A stretch of DNA of 64,000 bases from an uncultured Sphingobacteriales bacterium (lineage in GTDB: Bacteria > Bacteroidota > Bacteroidia > Chitinophagales > Chitinophagaceae): positions 62,001 to 126,000 of the forward strand of contig CALKHN010000102.1 of NCBI GenBank assembly GCA_937991535.1, given 5' to 3'. The position numbers and the translations under genes were made by a program. This document shows positions 8,944 through 18,273 of the stretch, piece after piece; the first letter of the stretch is position 1, and each line of letters starts with the position of its first letter. Under the pieces are notes generated by a model. It saw only the letters and a list, made by a program, of their open reading frames with translations, was not told the DNA's origin and searched no databases.

Positions 8944-8976
8944 AGCCTATCTGTTCACTGCAAAATAACAAAAAAG

Positions 8977-9639
8977 ATGGAAGCAAAAACAGCAGTGCTG
9001 CTCGGTGCAACAGGTTTAATTGGCAATCATTTGCTACAACTTCTGTTGCAGGATGATCATTACAGTACTGTAAGAGCATTGGTTAGAAGGCCCTTGCCTG
9101 TTATACACCCAAAGCTTGAAGTACAGATCACCAATTTCGACGATCACGATAGTTTTCACCGTGCCCTCGGAAAGGGAGATGCTATTTTTTGCTGTACAGG
9201 CACAACAATGGAAAAAGTGAAAGGTGATAAAGCATTGTACCGCCGCATTGATTTTGACATACCCGTGCATGCCGCGCAATGGGGCATAGATAACGGGTTC
9301 TCACAATACTTAGTGGTATCCGCTATTGGTGCCGATGCCAAATCCTCCAATTTTTACCTGCATCTCAAAGGAAGCATGGAAGCCGCCATTCATGCGCTCC
9401 CCTATGTATCGCTTCACATTTTCCGGCCTTCGCTGTTGCTGGGTAACCGTGAAGAAAAAAGAAAAGGGGAAAAATTGGCCCAATCCATTATGCCTGCACT
9501 GTCTTTTATGCTGCCGGGTTCATTAAAAAAATACCGCGCCATTGATGCTGCGGATGTAGCTAAAGCCATGCTTGCCGCAGCCAAATCGGGCAAAGCGGGC
9601 ATCAACGTGCATGAGTACAGCCAAATGAAAATGGTATAG
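8977..9639 (+). CDS. NAD(P)H-binding (atypical SDR) protein
   Basis: 220 aa from ATG 8977; an ATG at 8911 would overlap the divergent murB start and adds a non-conserved tail. The N-terminus has the Rossmann dinucleotide motif GATGLIGNHLL. VVSAIGADAKSSNFYLHLKG and IFRPSLLLGNREEKR follow, typical of the HTATIP2-like/YwnB-type NAD(P)-binding group. The TyrxxxLys pair of classical SDRs appears as YLHLK. Likely an oxidoreductase or redox-sensing protein; substrate unknown. Confidence 0.8.
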   Translation: MEAKTAVLLGATGLIGNHLLQLLLQDDHYSTVRALVRRPLPVIHPKLEVQITNFDDHDSFHRALGKGDAIFCCTGTTMEKVKGDKALYRRIDFDIPVHAAQWGIDNGFSQYLVVSAIGADAKSSNFYLHLKGSMEAAIHALPYVSLHIFRPSLLLGNREEKRKGEKLAQSIMPALSFMLPGSLKKYRAIDAADVAKAMLAAAKSGKAGINVHEYSQMKMV

Positions 9640-9675
9640 GCCATCCTTTGTATGCGTTTGGCGCTCTAAACACAA

Positions 9676-9709
9676 TTTGACATTAAACGGCGCACATTTA
9701 CTAAATTTG
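9676..9709 (+). promoter_or_regulatory. Bacteroidota-type promoter before the restriction-modification gene
   Basis: TTTG at 9676-9679 and TAAATTTG at 9702-9709, 22 bp apart, match the -33 and -7 boxes of the Bacteroidota primary sigma factor. Transcription would start about 200 nt before the enzyme's ATG. Confidence 0.5.
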
Positions 9710-9912
9710 TTGGCATAGTTTTACTTGACTGATTGTTCCACACGATTTTTTTTCAGATACCAGCTTTCGGTTCCCTGATTCAACATCGTTGCGTCGCAAT
9801 CCGTTCGTCGCCTGTACCGCTATTGAACCAAAAGGGCACTTGTCTTTATCAGCACTAAAATTAAAAGCCAGGCTACCCCATTAAAGTATGATAAAAACTT
9901 ATTCCGCAGAAG

Positions 9913-12900
9913 ATGGAAATAAAAATACTGAAACCAAAAAAAACACTGAACAAAGCCTTTTTGAAGGTAAAACCCAACAGAACCGAAATTGAATGCTTTA
10001 AAACCAATCTTGTTGCTTTACTCGACAGTACAAATGACACCGAAAGCGAAGAGTTTCATAAAAACTTAGTTATTGACTTTTTAAAGAAACCCTGGTACAA
10101 CCCCAACCATTTCATCAATACCAAAGGCAGAAACGATCTTGTTATTCACAATGGCAGCAGCCCAAAAAGTACTGTGGGTGTAATTGTTGAAGCCAAGAAG
10201 CCCACCAATAAGGCCGAAATGATAAAATCATTCGCCGAGGATGATAGCCCTCAGCAAATGATTTCCAAACTGAATACAAAGGCATTCCAGGAATTGGTGC
10301 TTTATTATTTGAGGGAAAGAATTACAAACAAAAACCTTGAAGTAAAATATGTAGTGGCCACCAACATTAATGAATGGTTCCTTTTTGACGCCACCCTGTT
10401 CGACAGGCTTTTTGCCCAAAACAAAACCCTGGTAAAGCAGTTCAACGACTTTGAAGACGGGCGCCTGGCAGATACCAAAACCGATTTTTTTTATACGCAA
10501 ATTGCAGAACCCTTTATCGCCGGCATCACCGCCGACATTGAATTTACTTATTTCAACATCCGCGACTATCAAAAAATACTTCGCAATGCAGACAAGGCAG
10601 ACGATCATTTGCTGATTGCTTTGTTCAAATTGCTGTCGCCCGAACACCTTTTAAAACTGCCGTTTACCAACGACAGCAACAGCCTCGACAAACGCTTTTA
10701 CAGCGAACTGTTGCACATCATCGGTTTAACCGAAACCAAAGAAGGCGGCAAAAAACTGATAGCACGAAACAAGGCAGGTGAAAGGCACACAGGAACAATC
10801 CTTGAAGATGCCATCATTCAGTTGGAAAGCCTTGACAAATTAAGCAGGCTTGAAAAGCCCCACCAGTTTGGAAATACGGTACAGGAACGACTTTTCAATG
10901 TTGCGCTCGAATTGAGTATTACCTGGATAAACAGGATTTTATTTTTGAAGTTGCTGGAAGCCCAACTCATCAGCTACCACAAGGGCAACAAATCGTATGC
11001 GTTCCTCAACTCCGGCAAAATCAAAAATTATGACGATCTGAACACCTTGTTCTTCCAGGTATTGACCCGTAAGCACAGCGACCGAAACGACGACGTAAAA
11101 AATGCCTTCGGCAAAGTTCCGTACCTGAACAGTTCCCTCTTTGAACCAACAGACATTGAGCAGGTTACTTTGTTTATCAGCAATCTCAAAGACGATAAGC
11201 CCATTCCCATTATTTCGTCAACCGTGCTGAAAGACCGGCAGGGCAAAAGGCGAACAGGCAATATTACCACGCTTGAATATCTTTTTGAGTTTTTGAACGC
11301 TTACGACTTCAGCAGCGAAGGCACGGAAGAAATCCAGGAAGACAACAAAAGACTGATCAATGCGTCGGTGCTTGGATTGATTTTTGAAAAAATAAACGGT
11401 TACAAAGATGGTTCTTTCTTTACGCCTGGCTTTATTACCATGTACATGTGCCGCGAAACCATACGCAAAGCGGTGGTGCAGCAGTTCGCCGAATACTGTC
11501 TGAATCATGATTTGCAGGATTTTAAGATTAACGAGATTAAGGATGTATATGATTTGATACCTCAAAAAATTTCCAGGAAGAAAGCCAATGAAATTGTAAA
11601 CAGCATTAAAATTTGTGACCCGGCTGTGGGTTCAGGACATTTCCTGGTTTCGGCGCTTAATGAAATCATCGCCATAAAAAACGACTTAAAAATTCTGGAA
11701 GACAGGGAAGGTAAGTCTTTGCACCGCTATGAGGTGGAAGTAATAAATGACGAATTGATTGTAACAGACGAAGAAGGTGAGCTTTTTGAATACAATCCCG
11801 CCAACAAAGAAAGCCAGCGTATACAGGAAACACTGTTTCACGAAAAGCAAACCATAATAGAAAATTGCCTTTTTGGTGTAGACATCAATCCCAATTCCGT
11901 AAAAATCTGCCGTTTGCGTTTGTGGATTGAGCTGCTGAAAAATGCTTATTACAAAAACAGCACAGAATTGGAAACGCTTCCGAACATTGACATCAACATC
12001 AAATGCGGAAACGCTTTGGTGAGCCGTTTTGCCATAGACGCCGACCTGAAACAGGCGCTGAAAAAAAGCAAATGGACGATTGACAGCTACCGCATAGCCG
12101 TAGATACCTACCGAAACGCGGAAAGCAAGGAGCAGAAGCGGGAGATGGAAAAACTTATCCTGAACATTAAGCAAGACTTTTCGACCGAAATACGCATGAA
12201 CGACCCTCTAAAAAGGAGGTTAGATAAGATAGCCAATGAATTATATCATCGTTTTACGGGAACCTTTCTTTTTGAACCGGAAACACCCTACGGCAAGCGC
12301 GAAAAAAAACTTGCCGAAGAACGTGCATCGGAACAGAAAAAATTAGAAAAGGAAATTCAGGAACTCAACGCGAAAATTGATGAAATAAAAGGCAATAGAA
12401 TTTTTGAAAATGCCTTTGAATGGCGATTTGAGTTCCCCGAAGTGCTGAATGACGATGGCGATTTTGTGGGCTTTGATGTGGTGATTGGAAATCCGCCTTA
12501 TTTAACTGGATCGGCATTCAAGCAATTACACGAATATTTGAATAATAATTACAAAACCGCTGAATATCAACTTGACCTTTATACTTTTTTCATTGAGTTA
12601 GCTAACAACATACTTAACTTAAATGGTCTGATTTCATTTATCACACCCAACTCATGGCTCAAAAATTTGAGAATGTCAAGGACAAGAAAATTTGTATTGG
12701 ATAGTTTTATTCTTCATTCTATCAATCCAAACATTTCAAAGGCTTTCTCAGAGGCACAAGTTGATACACTAATTTTTATTTCACAGAGAGGTACTTCTAA
12801 AAATAACAATATAGAGATATCTGTTTTTGACAGTAACTTTCAAGCTATTACCAAAAACCTGATTGAACAGAATCGCTTTTCAAATAACGAGAGTCACGTT

Positions 12901-13614
12901 TTTGATGTTGAGGTTAATAATGAGATGTCCCAAATTATAAGAAAAGTAAGAGGGAAAAGCTGCTTCCTTGAAGAGGTATTTGAAATCACAAGAGGTATAA
13001 ATCCGTATGATAAATATCGTGGTCAAAGTGAAGAAGCAATATCTACAAGAGCATACCATTCGAATTACAAAAAGGATGCAACCTTTTTGCCTGAATTAAA
13101 AGGGAAACATGTTTCAACTTTTCATTACAATTGGGACAACAAGCATTTTGTTAGTTATGGAGATTGGTTAGCTGCGCCACGAGAGCCAAAATTCTTTAAA
13201 GGAGAAAGATTAGTTTTCAGAGAAATAATAGGTAAACGTTTTGTATGTGCATTAATTGAAGAAGATTTTATCATTGACCGTAGTCTTTATATTGCATTGC
13301 CCAAAAGTCAGGATGTTGATATTTGGGGGATACTCGGTATTCTATGTTCCAAACTACTAATTTGGATATTCAGGTTTGAAAAGAACGAGTTTGATGAATT
13401 ATTCCCAAAAGTTCGACTGGAAGAGTTCAAGAAATTACCTATACCAAGACAAAGTCAGTTTAAAAAATTAGGAGAGCTATCTAAAAAAGCTACCCTGCTA
13501 AAAAATAAAAACATTGACACCACCAATCTCGAAAACCAAATAGATCAACTGGTTTACCGGCTTTACAACCTGACGGAAGACGAAATAAAAACAATTGAAA
13601 GTTCAGACAAATAA
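9913..13614 (+). CDS. Single-chain type IIG restriction-modification enzyme (Eco57I-like)
   Basis: 1233 aa. One protein combines nuclease, N6-adenine methyltransferase and target recognition. The N-terminus has a PD-(D/E)xK-like signature: Asp75 (NDLVIH) and Glu93-x-Lys95 (IVEAKK). The methyltransferase has SAM motif I DPAVGSGHF near residue 569 and catalytic motif IV GNPPY near residue 860. A Lys/Glu-rich coiled coil precedes motif IV. The last ~350 residues are a TaqI-C-like specificity domain. No separate R, M or S gene is adjacent, so it should act alone, cutting at a distance from its site and protecting it by methylation. The region after NPPY (about 12.53-13.5 kb) is AT-richer than the N-terminal part, suggesting an exchanged recognition domain. 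Confidence 0.9.
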   Translation: MEIKILKPKKTLNKAFLKVKPNRTEIECFKTNLVALLDSTNDTESEEFHKNLVIDFLKKPWYNPNHFINTKGRNDLVIHNGSSPKSTVGVIVEAKKPTNKAEMIKSFAEDDSPQQMISKLNTKAFQELVLYYLRERITNKNLEVKYVVATNINEWFLFDATLFDRLFAQNKTLVKQFNDFEDGRLADTKTDFFYTQIAEPFIAGITADIEFTYFNIRDYQKILRNADKADDHLLIALFKLLSPEHLLKLPFTNDSNSLDKRFYSELLHIIGLTETKEGGKKLIARNKAGERHTGTILEDAIIQLESLDKLSRLEKPHQFGNTVQERLFNVALELSITWINRILFLKLLEAQLISYHKGNKSYAFLNSGKIKNYDDLNTLFFQVLTRKHSDRNDDVKNAFGKVPYLNSSLFEPTDIEQVTLFISNLKDDKPIPIISSTVLKDRQGKRRTGNITTLEYLFEFLNAYDFSSEGTEEIQEDNKRLINASVLGLIFEKINGYKDGSFFTPGFITMYMCRETIRKAVVQQFAEYCLNHDLQDFKINEIKDVYDLIPQKISRKKANEIVNSIKICDPAVGSGHFLVSALNEIIAIKNDLKILEDREGKSLHRYEVEVINDELIVTDEEGELFEYNPANKESQRIQETLFHEKQTIIENCLFGVDINPNSVKICRLRLWIELLKNAYYKNSTELETLPNIDINIKCGNALVSRFAIDADLKQALKKSKWTIDSYRIAVDTYRNAESKEQKREMEKLILNIKQDFSTEIRMNDPLKRRLDKIANELYHRFTGTFLFEPETPYGKREKKLAEERASEQKKLEKEIQELNAKIDEIKGNRIFENAFEWRFEFPEVLNDDGDFVGFDVVIGNPPYLTGSAFKQLHEYLNNNYKTAEYQLDLYTFFIELANNILNLNGLISFITPNSWLKNLRMSRTRKFVLDSFILHSINPNISKAFSEAQVDTLIFISQRGTSKNNNIEISVFDSNFQAITKNLIEQNRFSNNESHVFDVEVNNEMSQIIRKVRGKSCFLEEVFEITRGINPYDKYRGQSEEAISTRAYHSNYKKDATFLPELKGKHVSTFHYNWDNKHFVSYGDWLAAPREPKFFKGERLVFREIIGKRFVCALIEEDFIIDRSLYIALPKSQDVDIWGILGILCSKLLIWIFRFEKNEFDELFPKVRLEEFKKLPIPRQSQFKKLGELSKKATLLKNKNIDTTNLENQIDQLVYRLYNLTEDEIKTIESSDK

Positions 13615-13653
13615 CAACAGCATCAACCGCTCATACAAAAACATTTTACAAAC

Positions 13654-14652
13654 ATGAACAAAAAAATCCGATGGGGCATATTAGGCGCCGGGCGCATAGC
13701 ACAAAAATTTGCATCCGATCTGAAACTGGTGGAAAACGCCGAGCTGTTTGCTATCGCCTCCAGGGGCAAAGCCAACAATGAAATATTTGCCGGCTTATAT
13801 CCTTCGGCGCTGCAATACGACAGTTATGAGGCCCTGGTGCAAAACCCGGCTGTAGATGTAATATACATAGCCACACCGCACGGACTGCACTATGAGCATA
13901 CCATGCTGTGTTTGCAGCATGGCAAGGCGGTGTTGTGCGAAAAAGCATTTGTATTAAATACACGCCAGGCAAAAGAAATGATATCAGCGGCCCGAACGCA
14001 AAAAGTATTTTTAATGGAGGCCTTATGGTCGAAATTCATTCCCGCCTGGCAAAAAATGATGGAACTGACCGGCACGGGACAATTGGGCGAAATAAAAAAC
14101 GTACTGATCAATTTCGGGTTTATTCCGCAGGAGCCTGTGGCCGACCGGCTTTTTAACCCTGCGCTGGGTGGCGGCACCCTGCTGGATATTGGCATATACA
14201 ATGTTTTTTATGCATTATCAGTTTTAGGCAAACCCGATCATATCGAAGCGCGTATGACGCCTGCCTATACGGGCGTGGATGAACAATGCGCTATTTTATT
14301 TCGTTATAACAACGGCGCCATGGCGCAGCTTTTTTCTTCCTATTCCACGCACCTGGCCACAGAAGCCGATATTAGCGGCAGTAAAGGCCGGGTAAGGCTT
14401 ACGCATCGTTTTTATACCCCGGATACTACTATTGAATTCTACCCCGGGAGAGCGGACACCAAAACCGTTGTTCCCGTACAGCGAACAGAAGGATTTGGCT
14501 ATCATTATGAAGCGAGACATGTAGGTGAATGCTTACGCAAAGGGCTAACCGAAAGCCCGGTAATGACACATGCCGACACTATACTGCTGATGGAAACCAT
14601 GGATGAGATAAGAGAAAAGGCGGGGATCCGTTACCCGGCTGATGAGGTATAA
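13654..14652 (+). CDS. Gfo/Idh/MocA-family oxidoreductase, cytoplasmic
   Basis: 332 aa, no signal peptide. The N-terminal Rossmann fold starts RWGILGAGRIAQKF (GxGxxA). ATPHGLHYEH and the dinucleotide/sugar-site motif EKAF (family EKP) follow, then a C-terminal alpha/beta domain with GGGTLLDIGIY. Such enzymes oxidise or reduce sugars, inositols or trans-dihydrodiols with NAD(P); this sequence is closest in style to the dihydrodiol dehydrogenase/xylose dehydrogenase group. It is convergent with the DUF1080 gene. Substrate not predictable. Confidence 0.88.
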   Translation: MNKKIRWGILGAGRIAQKFASDLKLVENAELFAIASRGKANNEIFAGLYPSALQYDSYEALVQNPAVDVIYIATPHGLHYEHTMLCLQHGKAVLCEKAFVLNTRQAKEMISAARTQKVFLMEALWSKFIPAWQKMMELTGTGQLGEIKNVLINFGFIPQEPVADRLFNPALGGGTLLDIGIYNVFYALSVLGKPDHIEARMTPAYTGVDEQCAILFRYNNGAMAQLFSSYSTHLATEADISGSKGRVRLTHRFYTPDTTIEFYPGRADTKTVVPVQRTEGFGYHYEARHVGECLRKGLTESPVMTHADTILLMETMDEIREKAGIRYPADEV

Positions 14653-14753
14653 AGGATCGCGTTTTACACACAGTCATTCTGCTGTCACCCACCCTGTTAT
14701 GCTTTTGTACCTGCCAATAAGCACCAAACCAAATATTACCCCCAATACTTAAC

Positions 14754-15410
14754 CTAAGGTAAGGGCTTCACCATTATGTCTTTATAATATACCACGCTGT
14801 TGGGATCATGCGCCTGGAAGGCAAAGGTGCCGGGTTTAATTAAACGGCCGGGATGCCCCTTTGGTGCAACAGCATTTTCGGGTTCTGTCCAGTCTATGAT
14901 GGTTTGGCCGTTGATCTTCGTAACCACGTGTTTGCCTTCAACCCGTATACCCAGTTCAAACCATTCATCATCTTTCACAAATGTTGCCGCTGTATCTTTA
15001 ATATCATACAAGCCCGCGGTTCTTTTCCAGTCTCTGTGTGAATTGTTCACCTGTACTTCAAACCCATCATCCGGAAAACCCTTTTGCTGGAATTTAGTAT
15101 GAAAATAAACACCTGAATTGGAGTTTGGCCTGGTCATTACCTGCATTTTGATCTCAAAATTCTTAAACACGTGATTTTGCACCGGTCCGTCATAATACAG
15201 GTGTGAGCGTTTGCCAGCAACCTTTATAGCGCCGTTTTCAATGGCAAATGAAGGTCCTTCACTTTCTTTCCAGCCATCAAATGATCTGCCATCAAAGAGA
15301 CTGATCCATTGGTCATTGCCAGAATTCCCGTCAGGGCTGCTGTTTATTTTTTTGTTGCTGCAGGCGGCAAGCGTTATACTTGCTGCAATAAGAAAAAAAA
15401 TATTTTTCAC
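14754..15410 (-). CDS. DUF1080 (3-keto-disaccharide hydrolase-like) lipoprotein
   Basis: 218 aa. The lipobox LAACS anchors it to a membrane. The mature part is a LamG-like beta-sandwich with hallmark DUF1080 blocks: WISLFDGRSFDGWK, FKNFEIKMQV, NSGVYFHT, GFEVQVNN and FAFQAHDPNSVVYYKDIMVKP. Members of this family cleave 3-keto-glycosides. The signal-bearing Gfo/Idh/MocA protein encoded just upstream could produce the 3-keto sugar, so the pair may form a periplasmic oxidise-then-cleave route. That pathway is inferred from family and position. Confidence 0.87.
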   Translation of the reverse strand: MKNIFFLIAASITLAACSNKKINSSPDGNSGNDQWISLFDGRSFDGWKESEGPSFAIENGAIKVAGKRSHLYYDGPVQNHVFKNFEIKMQVMTRPNSNSGVYFHTKFQQKGFPDDGFEVQVNNSHRDWKRTAGLYDIKDTAATFVKDDEWFELGIRVEGKHVVTKINGQTIIDWTEPENAVAPKGHPGRLIKPGTFAFQAHDPNSVVYYKDIMVKPLP

Positions 15411-15430
15411 GATACAGTTTTAGGTAAGAG

Positions 15431-15456
15431 AAAAAATCCCGCGTTTTGGCGCGGGA
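15431..15456 (-). terminator. Rho-independent terminator after the Tat Gfo/Idh/MocA gene
   Basis: Perfect 7-bp stem TCCCGCG (15437-15443) / CGCGGGA (15450-15456), 6-nt loop, and six T on the minus strand (A run at 15431-15436). It separates this gene from the downstream DUF1080 gene. Confidence 0.85.
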
Positions 15457-15466
15457 CTTCAAGTTT

Positions 15467-16912
15467 TTAAAAATCCAGTGTCCAGCCTTTGCGGTATTCT
15501 CTCTTTACAAATTGGTTCACCTCATCAAGATTGGTAACACGCATATTTTTATAATCCCAAAGGAGTTTCATATTTGCACCGGGATAATCATTGCCCCGGC
15601 CATTGGTCCTTGGCTTTGGCGTATCAGCCGCTCTAATACCCAGGTTGGCCATCAAAATAGCTTCAGTAAGCGGGCCGGATTTGGAGAACGGAGCACTGAG
15701 TTCCATATTGCCATAACCTGCAATACAACCTTCTACCCATTGTGCATAGTGACCGTCGGCGCCACCAGGAACACGTTTAATGGTTTGCGGAACTTTTACT
15801 TCTTCCGTTCTTTTAAGTGGCAGCAATCTTGGATTGGCTGCATACTCGCTTGCCATCATTTTCCCTTTGGTGCCCACAAACAAGATGCCGCTGTTGCCAT
15901 CGCCAAATACTTCATTAGCCCCCAGTTCTTCCGGACGTTCGGGTTTTATGCCGCCATCCATCCAGTGCATGATCACCTCTCCATTTGTTTTATTGGTTTT
16001 GGGGAAGGTGAGTGTTGCATGGCTCGAGGGCGGGAAGCTGTCGGGGAAATAACCACGTTTGCCAAAAGCGGTAAATACACTGGTTACAGATGCCTGTACA
16101 TCCAGCGCATATTGCAGGCCAAGTATCCTGAACGGCGCTTCCATCAGGTGGCAGCCAAGATCTCCCAGCGCACCGGTACCATAATCCCACCAGCCGCGCC
16201 AACTGCCCGGTATCAGTCCATCTACATAGTCCTTCTGCGGTGCTGTACCCAGCCACAGGTTCCAATCCAGTTCTTTAGGCACGGGTGGTTTTTCCGAAGG
16301 CCAGGGAATACCCTGCGGCCATATTGGCCGGTTGGTAAATATATATACAGTATGTACATCGCCAATCACTCCCGCATCAAACCATTCCTGCATCCGGCGT
16401 ACACCATCACCCGAAGCACCCTGGTTACCCATTTGGGTAACTACTTTGTACTTGTCGGCAGCCTCAGTTAACATACGGGCTTCGTAAATATCATGCGTTA
16501 AGGGCTTTTGCACATACACATGCTTTTTTCTGCGCATAGCGGCCATTGCCACTACAGCATGTGTATGGTCGGGAGTTGATACAGAAACGGCATCAAATGA
16601 TTTACCTTCCTTATCCAGCATCTCCCTCCAGTCTTTATAATACTTGGCCTTCGGAAATCTTTTCCGGGATTCTTCAGCCATACGATCATCCACATCGCAT
16701 AAAAAACCTATTTCTGCCTTTTCGCTTTTATAAAAATTAGCGAGATCGGAGCGTCCCTTGCCTCCAACGCCCACGCCGGCAATAATTAATTTATCACTCG
16801 GCGCTGTAACACCCTTACCTAAAACATTGCGGGGCACAATCATAAAGCCCGCGGCGCCCAGAGCTGTGTTTTTAATAAAGCTCCTGCGGGATCTGTTTTT
16901 CTTTTCTGACAT
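15467..16912 (-). CDS. Exported Gfo/Idh/MocA-family oxidoreductase with Tat signal
   Basis: 481 aa. The N-terminus SRRSFIKNTALGAAGF is a twin-arginine signal, so the enzyme is exported folded with its cofactor. The Rossmann region IIAGVGVGGKGRSDL, then VSTPDHTHAV and QKPLTHD (EKP-type motif) follow. The C-terminal region (GWWDYGTGALGDLGCHLMEAPF) is that of the large Bacteroidota Gfo/Idh/MocA proteins linked to glycoside catabolism. It lies upstream of the DUF1080 gene but is separated from it by a strong terminator, so the two may be transcribed separately. Confidence 0.9.
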   Translation of the reverse strand: MSEKKNRSRRSFIKNTALGAAGFMIVPRNVLGKGVTAPSDKLIIAGVGVGGKGRSDLANFYKSEKAEIGFLCDVDDRMAEESRKRFPKAKYYKDWREMLDKEGKSFDAVSVSTPDHTHAVVAMAAMRRKKHVYVQKPLTHDIYEARMLTEAADKYKVVTQMGNQGASGDGVRRMQEWFDAGVIGDVHTVYIFTNRPIWPQGIPWPSEKPPVPKELDWNLWLGTAPQKDYVDGLIPGSWRGWWDYGTGALGDLGCHLMEAPFRILGLQYALDVQASVTSVFTAFGKRGYFPDSFPPSSHATLTFPKTNKTNGEVIMHWMDGGIKPERPEELGANEVFGDGNSGILFVGTKGKMMASEYAANPRLLPLKRTEEVKVPQTIKRVPGGADGHYAQWVEGCIAGYGNMELSAPFSKSGPLTEAILMANLGIRAADTPKPRTNGRGNDYPGANMKLLWDYKNMRVTNLDEVNQFVKREYRKGWTLDF

Positions 16913-17219
16913 AAGTAGTTTTTTTAAGCAATCAAATTATTATATTATCTCTGGATATTGTAATAAATTTTTTAAGTGATGGCCGATCTACAATCTATAT
17001 GGATTGATTTGTTGGCCAATTTGTAAAAGCTTCCTCACCCGCTGGTATATGTGATAGAGTGATGGGGCTCGTTCCCATACCCGAACAAGCCGGTTTTTTT
17101 TGAAGGATTATAGCCTGCTAAACGGCATTGGATTATCTGTGCTGAATGAAGTACGATCTTTAACAGTAAGAATATTATTCACTATTGACTGTTCATCATT
17201 CACTTAATATATGAACACA
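16913..17219. other. 307-bp gap with a plus-strand terminator-like hairpin and a heptad tract
   Basis: No gene seen. At 17066-17091 an imperfect 9-bp stem (GGCTCGTTC / GAACAAGCC) is followed by GG and a run of eight or more T, which looks like a plus-strand terminator although no plus-strand gene precedes it; a short RNA is possible. At 17177-17204 the units ATTCACT, ATTGACT, GTTCATC, ATTCACT form a heptad tract just before the LysM gene end. Confidence 0.5.
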
Positions 17220-18203
17220 TTAGCGCCCTTCTTTCGCATAGGCTACTTCGGCCGCAAATTTGGGCTCTTTGTCGCTAAGCTTAAGCTCTGCAGCTGCTGC
17301 ATTGCTGATACGGATCAGCAACCCATCGTTTTCCCGGCCCGGAGGAAGTTCACCCAATACCTTAGCAAATATGATACGGCTATTGTTGGTATTGGTAATG
17401 CGCACTATGGTACCCGGTGTAATATTATTCATTAAAGCATAATATTTGGCATCCTGCCACCCACTGGTACTCTTAAAAACAGCCGCTACACCCATCTCAC
17501 TTTTAAAAGTACTAAAACTCCCTGCCTGCTCGCGGTAACTTCCTTTAAAAAATCCTGTTCCTTCTGCATTGCTGTCGGGCGCGGTATGCTGAGCGGTTTC
17601 AACTGCTTTTACTGCCGGTTCTTCAACCGGCTTTGTGGTAACTGCGGTTTTGTTTTCAGGTTTAGTAACCACTGGCACGGTTGAAGCCGGTGTTTGGGCT
17701 ACACCTCCAATTCTTTTTACGCCATTGGCTGCCAGGGCCGACTGGCCGGTTTTGACCCTAAGGAAACCTACAACCAGTTTTTGACCATTGCTGATGGTTT
17801 CAGAACTCAGGTTATTCCACGTTTTAAGATCGTTTACACTTGCCTTGTTAAAATTCTGACCTATGCGGTATAAACCTTCTTTCTGAGTAACCACATGGTA
17901 CAATGGTACAAAAACCTCATCACCGGCCGCTGTGCCATGCTGTGCAAAGTTGCTTGTTTCTAATGGTATTTTCAGTTCCTGGTTAATCTCCAGTCCACTG
18001 TTCAGGGTCATACCATTAAAGGGGGCAATTTCTTTTGGACTGATATTGTATAAACGACCAATGCTGTAAAAATTTTCTTTAGGTGCAACGGTATGATTGA
18101 GAAATAATTTACCGCCTTCCGATTGGATAATAAGATCAGAGGCCTGTGCGGCAAGGGTAAGGGTAATACCAAATGAGAACAATATGATAACCAGTTTTTT
18201 CAT
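17220..18203 (-). CDS. LysM-domain secreted protein with RlpA-like C-terminus
   Basis: 327 aa with a signal peptide (MKKLVIILFSFGITLTLAAQA). Two LysM domains, about residues 35-80 (HTVAPKENFYSIGRLYNISPKEI) and 100-150 (HVVTQKEGLYRIGQNFN), bind peptidoglycan. A Pro/Thr/Val-rich linker follows, then a C-terminal stretch (REQAGSFSTFKSEMGVAAVF, ITPGTIVRITN) that resembles a double-psi barrel of RlpA or expansin type. Probably a periplasmic cell-wall protein. It is 70 bp downstream of the m5C methyltransferase gene. Confidence 0.8.
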   Translation of the reverse strand: MKKLVIILFSFGITLTLAAQASDLIIQSEGGKLFLNHTVAPKENFYSIGRLYNISPKEIAPFNGMTLNSGLEINQELKIPLETSNFAQHGTAAGDEVFVPLYHVVTQKEGLYRIGQNFNKASVNDLKTWNNLSSETISNGQKLVVGFLRVKTGQSALAANGVKRIGGVAQTPASTVPVVTKPENKTAVTTKPVEEPAVKAVETAQHTAPDSNAEGTGFFKGSYREQAGSFSTFKSEMGVAAVFKSTSGWQDAKYYALMNNITPGTIVRITNTNNSRIIFAKVLGELPPGRENDGLLIRISNAAAAELKLSDKEPKFAAEVAYAKEGR

Positions 18204-18273
18204 CAGATATTATTTATTTTCAGCACAAACGAAAATAAGAAAAAAATGCATACTGTATGGTATAACGTGAAAA

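Noticed and set aside
8911..8976. Earlier ATG for the NAD(P)-binding protein
   Set aside because: It overlaps the divergent murB start and adds residues outside the Rossmann fold.
9888..9992. Short plus-strand frame (about 34 codons) overlapping the start of the restriction-modification gene
   Set aside because: No recognisable product, no ribosome-binding site, and it ends inside the larger gene in another frame.
17066..17091. 5S rRNA fragment (TTCCCATACCCGAACA resembles the 5S loop)
   Set aside because: The flanks do not match 5S rRNA and a T run follows; a terminator-like hairpin explains it better.
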